Shown here piece by piece: positions 53,688 through 62,493 of a stretch of DNA of 64,000 nucleotides. The notes beneath the pieces were generated by a model. The model saw only the letters and a program-made list of their open reading frames with translations, did not search any database and was not told where the DNA came from. A program made the position numbers and the translations under genes. This DNA is from Verrucomicrobiaceae bacterium. GTDB lineage: Bacteria > Verrucomicrobiota > Verrucomicrobiia > Verrucomicrobiales > Verrucomicrobiaceae. Where the stretch lies: contig JAIXOU010000027.1 of the NCBI GenBank assembly GCA_027486585.1, positions 92,655 to 156,654 of the forward strand. Direction: 5' to 3'. Each line of letters begins with the position of its first letter. Within the stretch, counting starts at the first letter, position 1.

Positions 53688-54740
53688 TCACTTCTTTTCC
53701 TTAGCTTTTCTCAGATCCATCTCACAATCGGCATCTGGCGCAGTGGCCGCGCCCGTGAGGTCCACTGGATGGGTATAGAGGTAGCGCCAGACGTCCTCAT
53801 GAACAAAATGCCCCTCAGCGTCTTTTACTGAGCCGCCACCAGGTACAACACTGGAGTGCGCACGATTAGCGTCTCCTTTGACATCGGCCGCGGTCGTGAG
53901 TCGGCGGGAGTTTTGATAAGGCGGCTTAGCCTCATCCACATTCACTATCGGACCAAAGTCGGCCAATCCAAGAAGCTGCCAAGAGCGGCAATAGTGATCT
54001 CCCGCCCAGCCACCATCCAGCACATGGCTGAAGCCGAAATAGCGGTTCGTTGGAGTGGCCGATGGCAAACCCTGCCATGTTTCTAGATTATCCCGCGGAC
54101 CACAAAGCATGACCACTCGATCCACCTTTTGATGTTTGGCAAAACGTGCGGCCGTGGTGCTGCCATGAGAGGCACCGGAAACGATCACGCGATCCCAGCG
54201 TAGCGAGGCACCATCGGCAGAAAGAAAGTACTCCCATTTGCCTTGTGGATTTTCTTTGGCCAGCCATTTCACGAACTGAAAAGCGCGCTCCATCATGCCA
54301 TCGGGTTTCGGGATGCTGACCACATCGCTGAAATCCTCCCCAGTTGCCGCCTCCAGACGAATTTTGCCGAGGAATTTATCATCTTCAGGTGCAGGCTCTT
54401 TGCCAAACTTCCCAAACCAACCATTGGCATAATGAACCTGTATCGCGTGCAGCCCGTAGCTATTCAGTCTTTCAAACAACCCGCCGCTGTGTCCCATCAG
54501 CCAGATGACCAGCTTCCCCTGAGGCGCTACCCGAGTATCCACCGAAGCGTTTTCTTCGTCCGCAGGCTTACCTTTTTTCTCAAAGACAAATTCAATCTCT
54601 GGATGTTCCTTGGCACGAGGATCGATCTGGCTCGCGCGAGCTTTCAGCAGATATCGCTGAGGCTGTGGATCACTCAACTTGAGAGGCTCATCAGCAGCAT
54701 GAAGGGAAAGCGCAAAGGTAAAAAAGAGTAGTTTTTTCAT
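53688..54740 (-). CDS. BPSS1187-family secreted alpha/beta-hydrolase-like protein
   Basis: A 350-residue protein with a signal peptide (about 1-15). Alpha/beta-hydrolase-like features: VIWLMGHSGG near the N-terminus, GASHGSTTAA (about 190-199, nucleophile-elbow pattern G-x-S-x-G), MLCGPRDN (about 213-220) and HEDVWRYL near the end. It fits the BPSS1187 family, whose enzymes are not well characterised. It follows ispE by 17 bases. Confidence 0.8.
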   Translation of the reverse strand: MKKLLFFTFALSLHAADEPLKLSDPQPQRYLLKARASQIDPRAKEHPEIEFVFEKKGKPADEENASVDTRVAPQGKLVIWLMGHSGGLFERLNSYGLHAIQVHYANGWFGKFGKEPAPEDDKFLGKIRLEAATGEDFSDVVSIPKPDGMMERAFQFVKWLAKENPQGKWEYFLSADGASLRWDRVIVSGASHGSTTAARFAKHQKVDRVVMLCGPRDNLETWQGLPSATPTNRYFGFSHVLDGGWAGDHYCRSWQLLGLADFGPIVNVDEAKPPYQNSRRLTTAADVKGDANRAHSSVVPGGGSVKDAEGHFVHEDVWRYLYTHPVDLTGAATAPDADCEMDLRKAKEKK

Positions 54741-54757
54741 GAGATTAGATTTTTAAA

Positions 54758-55606
54758 TTAAAGCGTCGTCGTCGCCTGAACCCAGGCTGTTTCACCACAA
54801 AATTGGCGGGCCTCTTCGGCCAAAGCAGCCGCCTGAATATCTGTGGTCGTAATGGCAAACATGGTGGAGCCTGAGCCTGACATCAAAGCCGCCCGGACGC
54901 TGCTGTGACCGAGTAGCCAGCTCTTCAGCCCAGGCAAGAGGCGGTATTTTTCAAACACGGGCCGCTCCAAATGATTCACCATTTCACCCCAAGGGCAGAT
55001 TTGTGGAGCATAGAGCACACCCGGTAACTCCGCCGAACTTGCCCAGTTCTTATAAGCCCAAGGCGTGGGGATCGGAAAGGCAGGCTTAATCAGGACCAGT
55101 GGTAACTTCCAGGGGAACTCTGCAGACGTCACATTTTCTCCGCGCCCCGTGCCATCAGCCGCAGATGTCTCGAGCAAAAAACAAGGAACGTCAGAGCCAA
55201 TGCCTGCCGCGATTTTTAACAATTCCTCCATGCTCAAAGGTGAACCCGTGAGTTCGTTCGCGGCACGCAGCACAACGCCTGCATTGCTACTGCCTCCGCC
55301 AAGCCCGGCCCCATGAGGAATACGCTTTTCTAAATGAACCTGCCAGCCAAAGGACTGACCGACGCGGACCTCAAAGGCTCGCAGCGCTTTGCAGACAAGA
55401 TTGGAATCATCCACCGGAACGCCGGGCACATTGCAGGTCAAATCAATGCCAGCAGCTCCATCCGTCAAAGTTAAAGTCACTGTATCTGCGATCCCTAGCT
55501 TTACCAATCGGGTGGAGACTTCATGAAAACCATCATCACGCTTCCCAAGAATCTTTAACCAAAGATTAATTTTTGCAGGAGATGAAAGGTCGAGGGTGCT
55601 GGGCAT
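54758..55606 (-). CDS. ispE: 4-(cytidine 5'-diphospho)-2-C-methyl-D-erythritol kinase
   Basis: A GHMP kinase of the MEP pathway to isoprenoids. About 282 residues from ATG 55606 (the frame is open ten more codons). SSPAKINLWLKILGKRDDGFHE (in pieces, about 8-29) includes the conserved AKINLxLxV; the GHMP ATP-binding loop is PHGAGLGGGSSNAG (about 94-107); MSGSGSTMFAI near the end is the third GHMP motif. Length is normal. It lies between the BPSS1187-like and PgeF genes. Confidence 0.96.
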   Translation of the reverse strand: MPSTLDLSSPAKINLWLKILGKRDDGFHEVSTRLVKLGIADTVTLTLTDGAAGIDLTCNVPGVPVDDSNLVCKALRAFEVRVGQSFGWQVHLEKRIPHGAGLGGGSSNAGVVLRAANELTGSPLSMEELLKIAAGIGSDVPCFLLETSAADGTGRGENVTSAEFPWKLPLVLIKPAFPIPTPWAYKNWASSAELPGVLYAPQICPWGEMVNHLERPVFEKYRLLPGLKSWLLGHSSVRAALMSGSGSTMFAITTTDIQAAALAEEARQFCGETAWVQATTTL

Positions 55607-55669
55607 AGAAACAAAACGGGGCAATGGATGTGCCAAAGGAGGCTAGACAAAACGAATTGGAAACCGCTT

Positions 55670-56332
55670 TCATGCTAAGCGCCCCAAAAGCGCCAACATT
55701 CTTCCTGTGCGGCCTTTTTCAATACGATACGAGTAATAGCGACTGAGATCGGTCGAAGTACAGATTCCGCAGTCTGCATAGTGCTCAGGCAAAATTCCGG
55801 CAGCCAGGCAGCTCTCGCGGATCTGATTGGCAAAGTCCACCTCATAAGCAGGAGGACGAATGCAAGGAGCCAACTGCACTCGAATATCTTCAGGGCGTGA
55901 GCCAAAGTGCTCTCCCATGAGGCGAATGCCTTCCGCAGCAATGCCAAGCTCCGAACCTTTTTTGCCGGAATGCAAAACACCACAGGCTCCAGTTTTAGGA
56001 TCAGCCAGATAAATGGCACCACAGTCTGCCACATAGATTCCGATGATGAGTCCAGGTGTCGCCGTGATGATGCCATCAACCGCTGGAATAGGACCCTTTT
56101 GAATAGCACTCACCACAGCCACGCCTTTCCCATGCACCTGTTCAGCAATGCAGAGCTCATTGGGAGAAAACCCCATTTCTTCTGCCTGCGACCGATGCCA
56201 GGCCCATAAACGCTCCACGACTTCGGCGCGCTCAGCATCGACCTCAATGGTCGGATGCCTGAGGGTAAAGCGGTGCTTGAAGGCTGGCAAAGCCTCCAAA
56301 AGCGGAAAAGTCATCCATGTCTGATCGTGCAT
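55670..56332 (-). CDS. pgeF: Peptidoglycan editing factor PgeF (polyphenol-oxidase-family, YfiH-like)
   Basis: A 220-residue protein of the YfiH/DUF152 family, which removes non-canonical L-Ser from peptidoglycan precursors (or acts as a purine nucleoside deaminase/phosphorylase in some). QVHG (about 63-66, His), VADCGAIYL (about 99-107, Cys) and the second His in LHSGKKG (about 118-124) provide metal ligands; the last is a variant of the usual HAGWRG. Length fits. It lies upstream of ispE (gap 63) on the minus strand. Confidence 0.88.
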   Translation of the reverse strand: MHDQTWMTFPLLEALPAFKHRFTLRHPTIEVDAERAEVVERLWAWHRSQAEEMGFSPNELCIAEQVHGKGVAVVSAIQKGPIPAVDGIITATPGLIIGIYVADCGAIYLADPKTGACGVLHSGKKGSELGIAAEGIRLMGEHFGSRPEDIRVQLAPCIRPPAYEVDFANQIRESCLAAGILPEHYADCGICTSTDLSRYYSYRIEKGRTGRMLALLGRLA

Positions 56333-56357
56333 AAGCTTTGATAGTGCCCCAAAATGT

Positions 56358-56389
56358 CAAAGGCGCATGGAAGAATCCATGCGCCTTTG
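56358..56389. terminator. Strong hairpin, likely terminator of the marR gene
   Basis: A perfect 13-bp stem (56358-56370 with 56377-56389) and a six-base loop, lying in the 88-base gap between marR and pgeF, both on the minus strand. A-rich bases flank it; on the minus strand a short T-run follows after three bases. Stem strength makes termination likely, the T-run is poor. Confidence 0.65.
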
Positions 56390-56420
56390 ATTTTGAACAC
56401 AACTTAACAACCAAGCGAAA

Positions 56421-56876
56421 TTAGCGAGCCATTGCGGCGGCATCCACCGAACCGTAGCTGGACATGAAAGCCGCAGCGTCATTGGAGGACGTCTCGGACA
56501 TCGCGTCGGCGATCTGCGACTGGAGCTCGTCACGGAGGCGGCTCACCAGTTCAAGACCTTTGGAAGTTACACGAACGAGCACCTTGCGACGGTCATCGAT
56601 GGCATGTGTGCGCTCCATGTAACCAAGCTTTTCAAGACGATCGACCAGCCCAGTAGCGGCAGCTGTAGAATGCCCCATCTTGCGGGCAATGTCGGTCATC
56701 GTTAGATCTTTCGAAGTGGCCAAGTAGCCAAGCAGGAAGAATTGCGCAAAGGAGATGTTATCCCGATTGAGCTCTCTGGACAAGTTGAGCAAAAATTCGC
56801 GCTGACTAAACAGAATGAAATCAGCCAGCTTTGCGTGGTCTTTTGCTAGAGGTGAAATGGGTAGGTTTGTTGACAT
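56421..56876 (-). CDS. MarR-family transcriptional regulator
   Basis: A 151-residue winged-helix regulator. The DNA-binding part runs from about 45 to 115 with LTMTDIARKMGHSTAAATGLVDRL (in pieces, helix-turn-helix) and GYMERTHAIDDRRKVLVRVT (the wing). The ends, helical, form the dimer interface. It is alone on the minus strand. No obvious palindromic operator was seen in the 120 bases upstream of its start, and no divergent efflux or enzyme gene is next to it, so its target is open. Confidence 0.93.
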   Translation of the reverse strand: MSTNLPISPLAKDHAKLADFILFSQREFLLNLSRELNRDNISFAQFFLLGYLATSKDLTMTDIARKMGHSTAAATGLVDRLEKLGYMERTHAIDDRRKVLVRVTSKGLELVSRLRDELQSQIADAMSETSSNDAAAFMSSYGSVDAAAMAR

Positions 56877-57222
56877 GGCTGAGAGCTATGGTTATCGAGA
56901 ATGTTCAGGAACTGTCGAAATATGCTGTAGATAAAAGTAAGTTCAAGTGAAATCCATAGAATTCATAATAAATCTTGAAGCTTGGTATTTAAATTCTCAG
57001 ACCTGAGAAATTAACAACGGTTTACTATCAACTGTGATCGAAGAAAAACAAGTTATTTTTATCATACCCTGTTTCCGACAACTCCAACAACCTGAACGCG
57101 ACATTCCAAACAAAAGCAGACTCCATACAACCAACCCTTCATTAATACAGGACACACATGCACAACTCAATAGGACCAAAGTCCCATCAAGAAGCTTGGA
57201 TAAGCTGAACCAACGACCCCAT
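56877..57222. other. AT-rich intergenic stretch without a recognised feature
   Basis: From the marR start to the terminator of the glycine-rich RRM gene. It is AT-rich with no open frame that has support, no repeat of note and no tRNA. The marR promoter must lie at its left end. Confidence 0.5.
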
Positions 57223-57254
57223 AAAAAAAACGGGCCTCCTTTTAGAGAGACCCG
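57223..57254 (-). terminator. Rho-independent terminator of the minus-strand RRM gene
   Basis: On the minus strand an 8-bp stem (57247-57254 with 57231-57238) with one G-U pair and an eight-base loop, and then a run of eight T (A-tract at 57223-57230 on the plus strand). It lies about 30 bases after the stop of the gene. Confidence 0.9.
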
Positions 57255-57286
57255 CTTCCGTTTAAAAATTTATGTTGGAAGTAAGC

Positions 57287-57736
57287 TTACCAGCGGTCAC
57301 CGCCGCCGCCGCCACCGTTGTCACGGTCACGACCACCACGTTCCCACTTTTTGCCGCCACCGCCACCACCGCCACCACCGTAGCCGCCGCCTCCGCCGCC
57401 ACCACCACCGTAGCCGCCGCTGCGTCCGCCGCCGCCACCACCGTAGCCCCCGCGACCACCGCCGCCGCCGCCACCTGCTGGGCGTTCTTCTTTCGGACGG
57501 GCTTCATTGATTGCGAGGTTGCGACCTCCGAAATCCTTGCCATTCAGACCCTCAATTGCAGCCGTCATGGCCTCAGGAGTATCCATGCTAACGAAAGCGA
57601 AGCCGCGTGGGCGTCCGCTTTCACGGTCAATTGGGAGAAAGACGTCTGTAACAACGCCAAACTGGGAGAAAAGCTCGCGGATATCGACATCGCTAGCTTT
57701 GAAGGGGAGATTCCCCACGTACATCTTGGTATTCAT
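57287..57736 (-). CDS. Glycine-rich RNA-binding protein with RRM (copy 1)
   Basis: About 149 residues from ATG 57736 ([12 protein letters not shown], the paralog starts the same; the frame is open 15 codons upstream). One RRM at 1-80: the RNP2 motif MYVGNLPF and RNP1 motif RGFAFVSM are intact. The rest (about 88-149) is nearly all glycine with Tyr, Arg and Ser, ending in a charged RDRD stretch. It may bind RNA under cold or stress like cyanobacterial Rbp and plant GR-RBP proteins. It is the paralog of the gene at 59309. Confidence 0.93.
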   Translation of the reverse strand: MNTKMYVGNLPFKASDVDIRELFSQFGVVTDVFLPIDRESGRPRGFAFVSMDTPEAMTAAIEGLNGKDFGGRNLAINEARPKEERPAGGGGGGGRGGYGGGGGGRSGGYGGGGGGGGGYGGGGGGGGGKKWERGGRDRDNGGGGGGDRW

Positions 57737-57956
57737 ATCTGATCTAATCTTATCTGGGTCTGGATTCGGACGCTGCTTCATGAATTAGGGGCCGCCAAAT
57801 CAAGCCACTCCAACGGAATTTCCGCAGACGCACCTGATATGCCAACGATCCTAACCCTTTCACAGGTGGTCACTCCGCCATTTCTGACATCTATGGCAAA
57901 GGAACGCAAGTGTTTTTGATGACCTAAAAACAAGTGATTTCATTCACTTTCCTGAC

Positions 57957-59066
57957 TCAGCTGAGCAAGCCCTTGAGTGCCACATGATCAACTTTGCCAA
58001 GGTCGGTGCGTGGGATGACCGAGATCTGCCTGATTTCAGTAATCTGACAAAAACGATTCACCCCAACATTAAAACGACTTAACCACAGTTCAGGATCTCC
58101 TGAATCGACGACTAAGACGAGCTTCATCTCACGCCTAGCATCGGGCAATGCCACAATGATGGGTCGGCTCAGACTTCCTTCCTGCAAAGCAATCTGATCC
58201 AGGCGCTCCTGAAGCGGCGCCAAATGCACGAGTTCTCCCAAGATTTTAATCACCCCACTTTCACGCCCAATAAACCGCAAAAATGTCAGCGCTCCTTCAG
58301 ATCTCAAGCTCACCAGATCACGCGTCGCGAAAACCTCCCCAATTGCTGACCATACCCACTTCCCTGCATCACTTTTTTTGAGGTAGCCTTCCGCAAGGGC
58401 TGGACCTGATAGGAGGAGATGCCCCTCTGCATCCGTGCTCACTTTCCAATGGGGCATAACTTCCAGCCCAGCGTCCTCTTTCGAATGAAGCGACTGAGTG
58501 GCTATTTGAGAAGCAGCTTCCGTCATTCCGTAACTCTGAAAAATAGGCCATCCCAGTGACCTCGCTGATTTCACCAAGCCTTCTGAAATAGCACCCCCGC
58601 CGACGATCACAGCACGCAACTGTCCAGGACAAGAAAGTCGCTCGATCACCAAATCATGAACTTGTGTCGGCACCAGAGAAACGAGTGTGACATTCTCACG
58701 ATCACAAAGATCCACGAACTCCTGTGGATGCCACTTACCAGCGTGTTGCACATAACTTGAACCTGATAAATGAACCCTTGCCGCGATGGAAAAACCACCC
58801 ACATGATGCAGCGGCAGTGCAATCAGCCAGCGATCCGCTGTGGTGATTTGAAAATGCGCATTGACCGCACGCGCAGAAATCAAAAAGGCCTCTTTGCTCA
58901 GAACCACCCATTTGGGCAGACCCTCACTCCCAGAAGTCTGAAAAAAGCACTTCGATTCCCAGCCTTGCTCAAGAGCAAATTCCAACAAGCCATCGGCATC
59001 GTTTGGTCGATGCGGATTCAGAGCCACATGACAGCTCGAAGAAGTCCAAAAGTCGTGAGAAAACAT
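57957..59066 (-). CDS. menE: AMP-binding enzyme, o-succinylbenzoate-CoA ligase-like (MenE)
   Basis: About 369 residues from ATG 59066, which gives the short N-terminus seen in related proteins; a start at 59201 would add 45 residues of a hydrophobic, low-support stretch. The adenylate motifs are FQTSGSEGLPKWV (P-loop-like, about 42-54), VPTQVHDL, QSYGMTEAASQ (about 183-193) and the C-terminal FIGRESGVIKILGELV (hinge). The length is short compared with most acyl-CoA ligases, consistent with menaquinone-synthesis MenE. No other men gene is adjacent, so the assignment is probable, not certain. Confidence 0.8.
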   Translation of the reverse strand: MFSHDFWTSSSCHVALNPHRPNDADGLLEFALEQGWESKCFFQTSGSEGLPKWVVLSKEAFLISARAVNAHFQITTADRWLIALPLHHVGGFSIAARVHLSGSSYVQHAGKWHPQEFVDLCDRENVTLVSLVPTQVHDLVIERLSCPGQLRAVIVGGGAISEGLVKSARSLGWPIFQSYGMTEAASQIATQSLHSKEDAGLEVMPHWKVSTDAEGHLLLSGPALAEGYLKKSDAGKWVWSAIGEVFATRDLVSLRSEGALTFLRFIGRESGVIKILGELVHLAPLQERLDQIALQEGSLSRPIIVALPDARREMKLVLVVDSGDPELWLSRFNVGVNRFCQITEIRQISVIPRTDLGKVDHVALKGLLS

Positions 59067-59308
59067 CAGAAAAAAGGAAGCGGGTAGAAAGATTTGCGGA
59101 GAAAAATTCAGCGCAACTCTACAAAGGCAATTCAAAAGATCGTTTGCTATTCTCTTAATTGCCGTCATTATATCAGCGCAAGTCGATCTGGTGAAGGCCA
59201 AACAAAGCTGCTCATCAGGTGATTCTACGGATTCGGTGGTGTTCTGAAATCCGAAATCGGAGCTTTGTGTTGTCTCTCTCCCAGAAAGACTGAACCCAAG
59301 TTAACGAT

Positions 59309-59740
59309 ATGAATACCAAAATGTATGTGGGCAACCTGCCCTTTAGCGCCACTGAAACAGACCTCCGTCAGCTTTTCTCTGACTACGGCACAGTGACGGA
59401 TCTCTTCCTTCCAATGGATCGCGAATCTGGACGCCCACGTGGCTTTGCCTTCGTGACCATGGATACTCCTATGGCCATGACTGAAGCCATCACAGGTCTC
59501 AACAACAAAGACTTTATGGGTCGTAACCTCAGCATCAACGAAGCACGTCCGAAAGAAGATCGCCCAGCAGGCGGTGGTGGCGGTTACGGTGGTGGTGGTG
59601 GTGGTGGCGGCGGCGGCTACGGTGGTGGCGGCGGCGGTCGTGGCAAAAGCGGCGGCGGTGGCGGTGGCCGTGGTGGCTACGGCGGCGGCGGCGGTGGTGG
59701 CGGCGGCTACGGTGGTGGTGGCGGCGGTGGTCGTTACTAG
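59309..59740 (+). CDS. Glycine-rich RNA-binding protein with RRM (copy 2)
   Basis: A 143-residue protein, paralog of the one at 57287: the RRM (1-80; RNP2 [11 protein letters not shown]1 RGFAFVTM) is about three quarters identical by eye, with the shared [11 protein letters not shown] and NEARPKE stretches. The tail (about 88-143) is Gly/Tyr/Arg-rich. It lies on the plus strand, some 1.6 kb away from copy 1, and both flank menE. Role as RNA chaperone inferred from the family. A terminator follows. Confidence 0.93.
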   Translation: MNTKMYVGNLPFSATETDLRQLFSDYGTVTDLFLPMDRESGRPRGFAFVTMDTPMAMTEAITGLNNKDFMGRNLSINEARPKEDRPAGGGGGYGGGGGGGGGGYGGGGGGRGKSGGGGGGRGGYGGGGGGGGGYGGGGGGGRY

Positions 59741-59788
59741 TCTCTGCCCTCCTTCACGGGAGGCTGACATCTAAAAAACACTTTTGAG

Positions 59789-59824
59789 AGCATGGGTCGA
59801 TTCATTTCGGCCCATGCTTTTTTT
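59789..59824 (+). terminator. Rho-independent terminator of the plus-strand RRM gene
   Basis: An 8-bp perfect stem (59789-59796 with 59811-59818) with a 14-base loop and then a run of T to 59824. It starts about 49 bases after the stop. Confidence 0.85.
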
Positions 59825-59899
59825 ATAAAAGCACAACCATTCGACAGCGCTCAGGCACGATGAATCCTTCCAAATGACACACGATGTCTTTGCACAGTC

Positions 59900-61444
59900 A
59901 TGCGTCATAGAGTTGATTCGACACGCTTCATGATCCTCCCGCCATCTCACCTATGCTTCACCGCAGCTGCTCGGATTTACTCCGTTCGACTCTGTGTGGC
60001 CGCATTCATGCTGGTATCAGGAATAACGACTGCCGCTGAAACCCTGACCCTGACAGCAGCGCGGACTCAGTTTCTCAAAACCCTCCTCAGCGAATCACAA
60101 GTCCTCACCGATCAATACGATCGAGCTTTGGCCAAACTCGAACTAGAGCTAGCTGCCGCCTCTGACTATGAAGAAGCGCGTCTCGTACAGCAGAGGCGAG
60201 CAGAGTTAAAAGCCATTTACGCTCAATCTGGAACCACCAGCATCCAAGGCTTCCCTTTGGCACCAGACAAAGCGCGACTCAGCGGCACCGCAGAGGTGAG
60301 TGACGACACACTCACTGGCTGGCGTAGCAGCAGCAGCGCAGCAGAATGGCAAAGCGTGCGCCTCACGCCAGGCAGCTATTTCGTCGAATTAGAAGCCAAT
60401 TTTAGCCCACTCATGACGACCACGACTGCGTCGCCGTCATCGCGCTTCACACCCCAAGATAAAGCCTCCTTTGCCTTTTACGAAGTCTCTCTGCTCCCTG
60501 GGGCTCAGGAGAATCGACGCAGTTTCGACATCCCCTTGTGTGCCGATGAAACCACCTTCAACCCCGTGCGTATTGGACCGATCACCTTCACCCGCAGCAC
60601 AGTCACCCTCAGACTCGTTCCTGCTGCAGGCTATCCGGCCAATCAGGTGCAACTGCGACAAATTCAGCTCATTCCTGCCAAAGAAACCTCCATCCAGGCG
60701 GCCTCACTGCCGGAAGAAAGAGATACTCTAGAACAAGCCAAAGCCCGACTCGCCATAGAACTTGAGCGTGCCCAGAAAGCAGCCCTAACAGCCTATCAGG
60801 CTAAACTGACCGAAATTGGTGCAGCGTCCCCTGAGCTGCGCGAAATGGCAGACATGGAAGCCAAGCGGCTAACCTCTCTGCAAAAGAAAGATCCAGCCAA
60901 ACCGAATGAGAATCCACTCTACCGGATGTTGGCTCGTTTAGGTCAGATTTCAGGCTTCGAAGATCTGGAGCACGCCAAACTCATCGCAAACGATCAAATG
61001 ACAGGTGATCATTTCATGATCGAGCACGCGGGGCAGCAGATTTTCGTTAGACTTCTCTGGGTCCAATGCGCGCCGCTTGATGGCCAAGGAGATCACGCAT
61101 TAGCCTTCGCTAAGCATTTCTCCATCGACTCCGACGCCGTCTCGGCCATGGGGCGATCTGCACGGGATTTCACCCTCGGCTATCTGGATGGCAAATCCCT
61201 CAGACTTCTCGTCCGCCCCGACGTGGATAAGGACGGCAGTCGGCCAGCACTCGTGTTTTTATCAGACTTAGGACTCTATCAGAATGTGATCGTCGATCAC
61301 GGACTCGCCGCCGTTCGTGCACCCATGAAAGATGAAATGCGCGGCACCTTGGAGAAGGGCATGATCAGCAACCTGCTAGATCGTGAAACCTCCGCCAAGA
61401 AGCAGAAGGCTGGAGCCTGGGCCATCAACGAGGAGAAAAAATGA
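59900..61444 (+). CDS. Secreted protein with coiled helices and degenerate thermonuclease-like domain
   Basis: A 514-residue exported protein. A signal-like segment (about 26-45, ending TTAAE) follows an N-terminus that could start later (59930). Then helices with YDRALAKLELELAAASDYEEARLVQQRRAEL-type pattern in pieces (a module common in this phylum), a beta-rich domain (about 100-250), and a second long helical region (about 275-330). Residues about 370-475 look like a staphylococcal-nuclease fold: VRLLWVQ, ALAFAKHF, GLAAV are in the usual order, but the catalytic Asp/Glu of the VDTPE-type loop are replaced (QCAPL), so it is likely inactive. Overlaps the next gene by four bases. Confidence 0.65.
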   Translation: MRHRVDSTRFMILPPSHLCFTAAARIYSVRLCVAAFMLVSGITTAAETLTLTAARTQFLKTLLSESQVLTDQYDRALAKLELELAAASDYEEARLVQQRRAELKAIYAQSGTTSIQGFPLAPDKARLSGTAEVSDDTLTGWRSSSSAAEWQSVRLTPGSYFVELEANFSPLMTTTTASPSSRFTPQDKASFAFYEVSLLPGAQENRRSFDIPLCADETTFNPVRIGPITFTRSTVTLRLVPAAGYPANQVQLRQIQLIPAKETSIQAASLPEERDTLEQAKARLAIELERAQKAALTAYQAKLTEIGAASPELREMADMEAKRLTSLQKKDPAKPNENPLYRMLARLGQISGFEDLEHAKLIANDQMTGDHFMIEHAGQQIFVRLLWVQCAPLDGQGDHALAFAKHFSIDSDAVSAMGRSARDFTLGYLDGKSLRLLVRPDVDKDGSRPALVFLSDLGLYQNVIVDHGLAAVRAPMKDEMRGTLEKGMISNLLDRETSAKKQKAGAWAINEEKK

Positions 61445-62256
61445 GCCGCTTTTTTCACATATTCTGCCTCGGACTCCTGGCCTTTTTGGGATCACTCTGT
61501 CAGGCACAAATCCCGCCCTCCCCTGCTGCCAAGCCCCTTTCTGCTGTCGAAGCTAGCGCCCCAGAATCCCGACTGCGCCAGACAGAGGCCATCTATCAAC
61601 AGCAACTCCGTACACGGCATATCCCCGTCCTCGGAAAGTATCTCACCGACCTCCAAAAAATCGCAGCAACGGCTAACGATCCTGCACCTATCAAAGCCGA
61701 AATCCAGCGCGTCCAGGCCATCATCAGCTCTGGAGCCATCCTGGATCTCTCCGAAGTCGCCGAAGAGCTGAACCCAAGTCCTGAAAAGCCCGCCGAGATG
61801 CGTCCGCGGCCACCAGGGCCGCCCGGTCCACCGCCTCCAGGCTCACCTCTGAAACCGCGCCGTGGCGTTAATACGCTGACACCCGCCTTTGCCCAGCGCA
61901 TCCTGCCCATCCCTGAAGGCAGCGCCAGCCCCGAAGCCGCAGCCATCGGCCAAATCGAGTGGCGGATCGACGTTATCCCTCCGGGAAACTACGAATTGCT
62001 TATTCAGTATGCCACCCTCCCTCTAGAAAATGATCTCCCTCTCACCACCGAGTTTGCTGGGCAAAAAATCACCCAAGTGATGGAAAAGAATCGAGCTACC
62101 AAGGACATCAAAAGCTTCCGTCTTTTCAAAATCGGTCAGATCCACCTGACCGAGGAATTTTCTGGCGAAACACTCCGCCTCACCGCAGGCACGGCAGAGT
62201 CCAGCAAGCTCCTGTTACGAAACTTCGTCATCTCCCGCGTCAAGCCAGAGCCTTGA
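61441..62256 (+). CDS. Secreted protein with helical module and Pro-rich linker
   Basis: A 271-residue protein with a signal peptide (about 1-22). A helical part (about 45-105) with ETIYQQQL- and KIAATANDPAPIKAEIQ-like stretches resembles that of the gene before; a Pro-rich linker (RPPGPPGPPPPG, about 121-140) precedes a beta-domain (about 170-265) with QIEWRIDVIPPGNYELLIQYA, like carbohydrate-binding sandwich domains. Translationally coupled (ATGA) with the thermonuclease-like gene. Function unknown. Confidence 0.65.
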   Translation: MSRFFHIFCLGLLAFLGSLCQAQIPPSPAAKPLSAVEASAPESRLRQTEAIYQQQLRTRHIPVLGKYLTDLQKIAATANDPAPIKAEIQRVQAIISSGAILDLSEVAEELNPSPEKPAEMRPRPPGPPGPPPPGSPLKPRRGVNTLTPAFAQRILPIPEGSASPEAAAIGQIEWRIDVIPPGNYELLIQYATLPLENDLPLTTEFAGQKITQVMEKNRATKDIKSFRLFKIGQIHLTEEFSGETLRLTAGTAESSKLLLRNFVISRVKPEP

Positions 62257-62334
62257 ATCTCCATTGAGGATTCCGCTTTCAGAAAGAAATACGCTTTGAC
62301 GATCCCCCCAGTCGTCACCACACTCGTAGCTGTT

Positions 62335-62427
62335 ACGACAGGGGCGTCCCCGCTAGGGACTGAGACGGATCTTCTTTGATCTGAACCCTCCGAACCTGAT
62401 GCGGGTCATGCCGCCGAAGGGAGTTCG
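62335..62427 (+). promoter_or_regulatory. TPP riboswitch
   Basis: The thiamin-pyrophosphate aptamer upstream of thiC. The conserved CTGAGA of the pyrimidine-sensor helix is at 62360-62365, and the ACCTGATGCGGGTCATGCCG stretch with CGAAGGGA of the diphosphate-sensor side follows at 62393-62422. A short P3 stem (GTCCC with GGGAC) and an extra hairpin (GATC with GATC) between the halves fit the family. It controls thiC, whose ATG lies 85 bases downstream, by a mechanism I cannot read off; no strong terminator is seen after it. Confidence 0.95.
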
Positions 62428-62493
62428 CTCGGAGGTTCCATCTCAGTTCACGGCCACAAGCCGCCCCAACAAGAACACAGAACCACGAACTAA

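Noticed and set aside
57272..57742. 156-residue Ala/Thr-rich frame opposite the RRM gene, and the similar minus frame at 59225-59770
   Set aside because: Antisense images of glycine-rich RRM genes: glycine codons read in the other direction give Ala/Thr/Val repeats.
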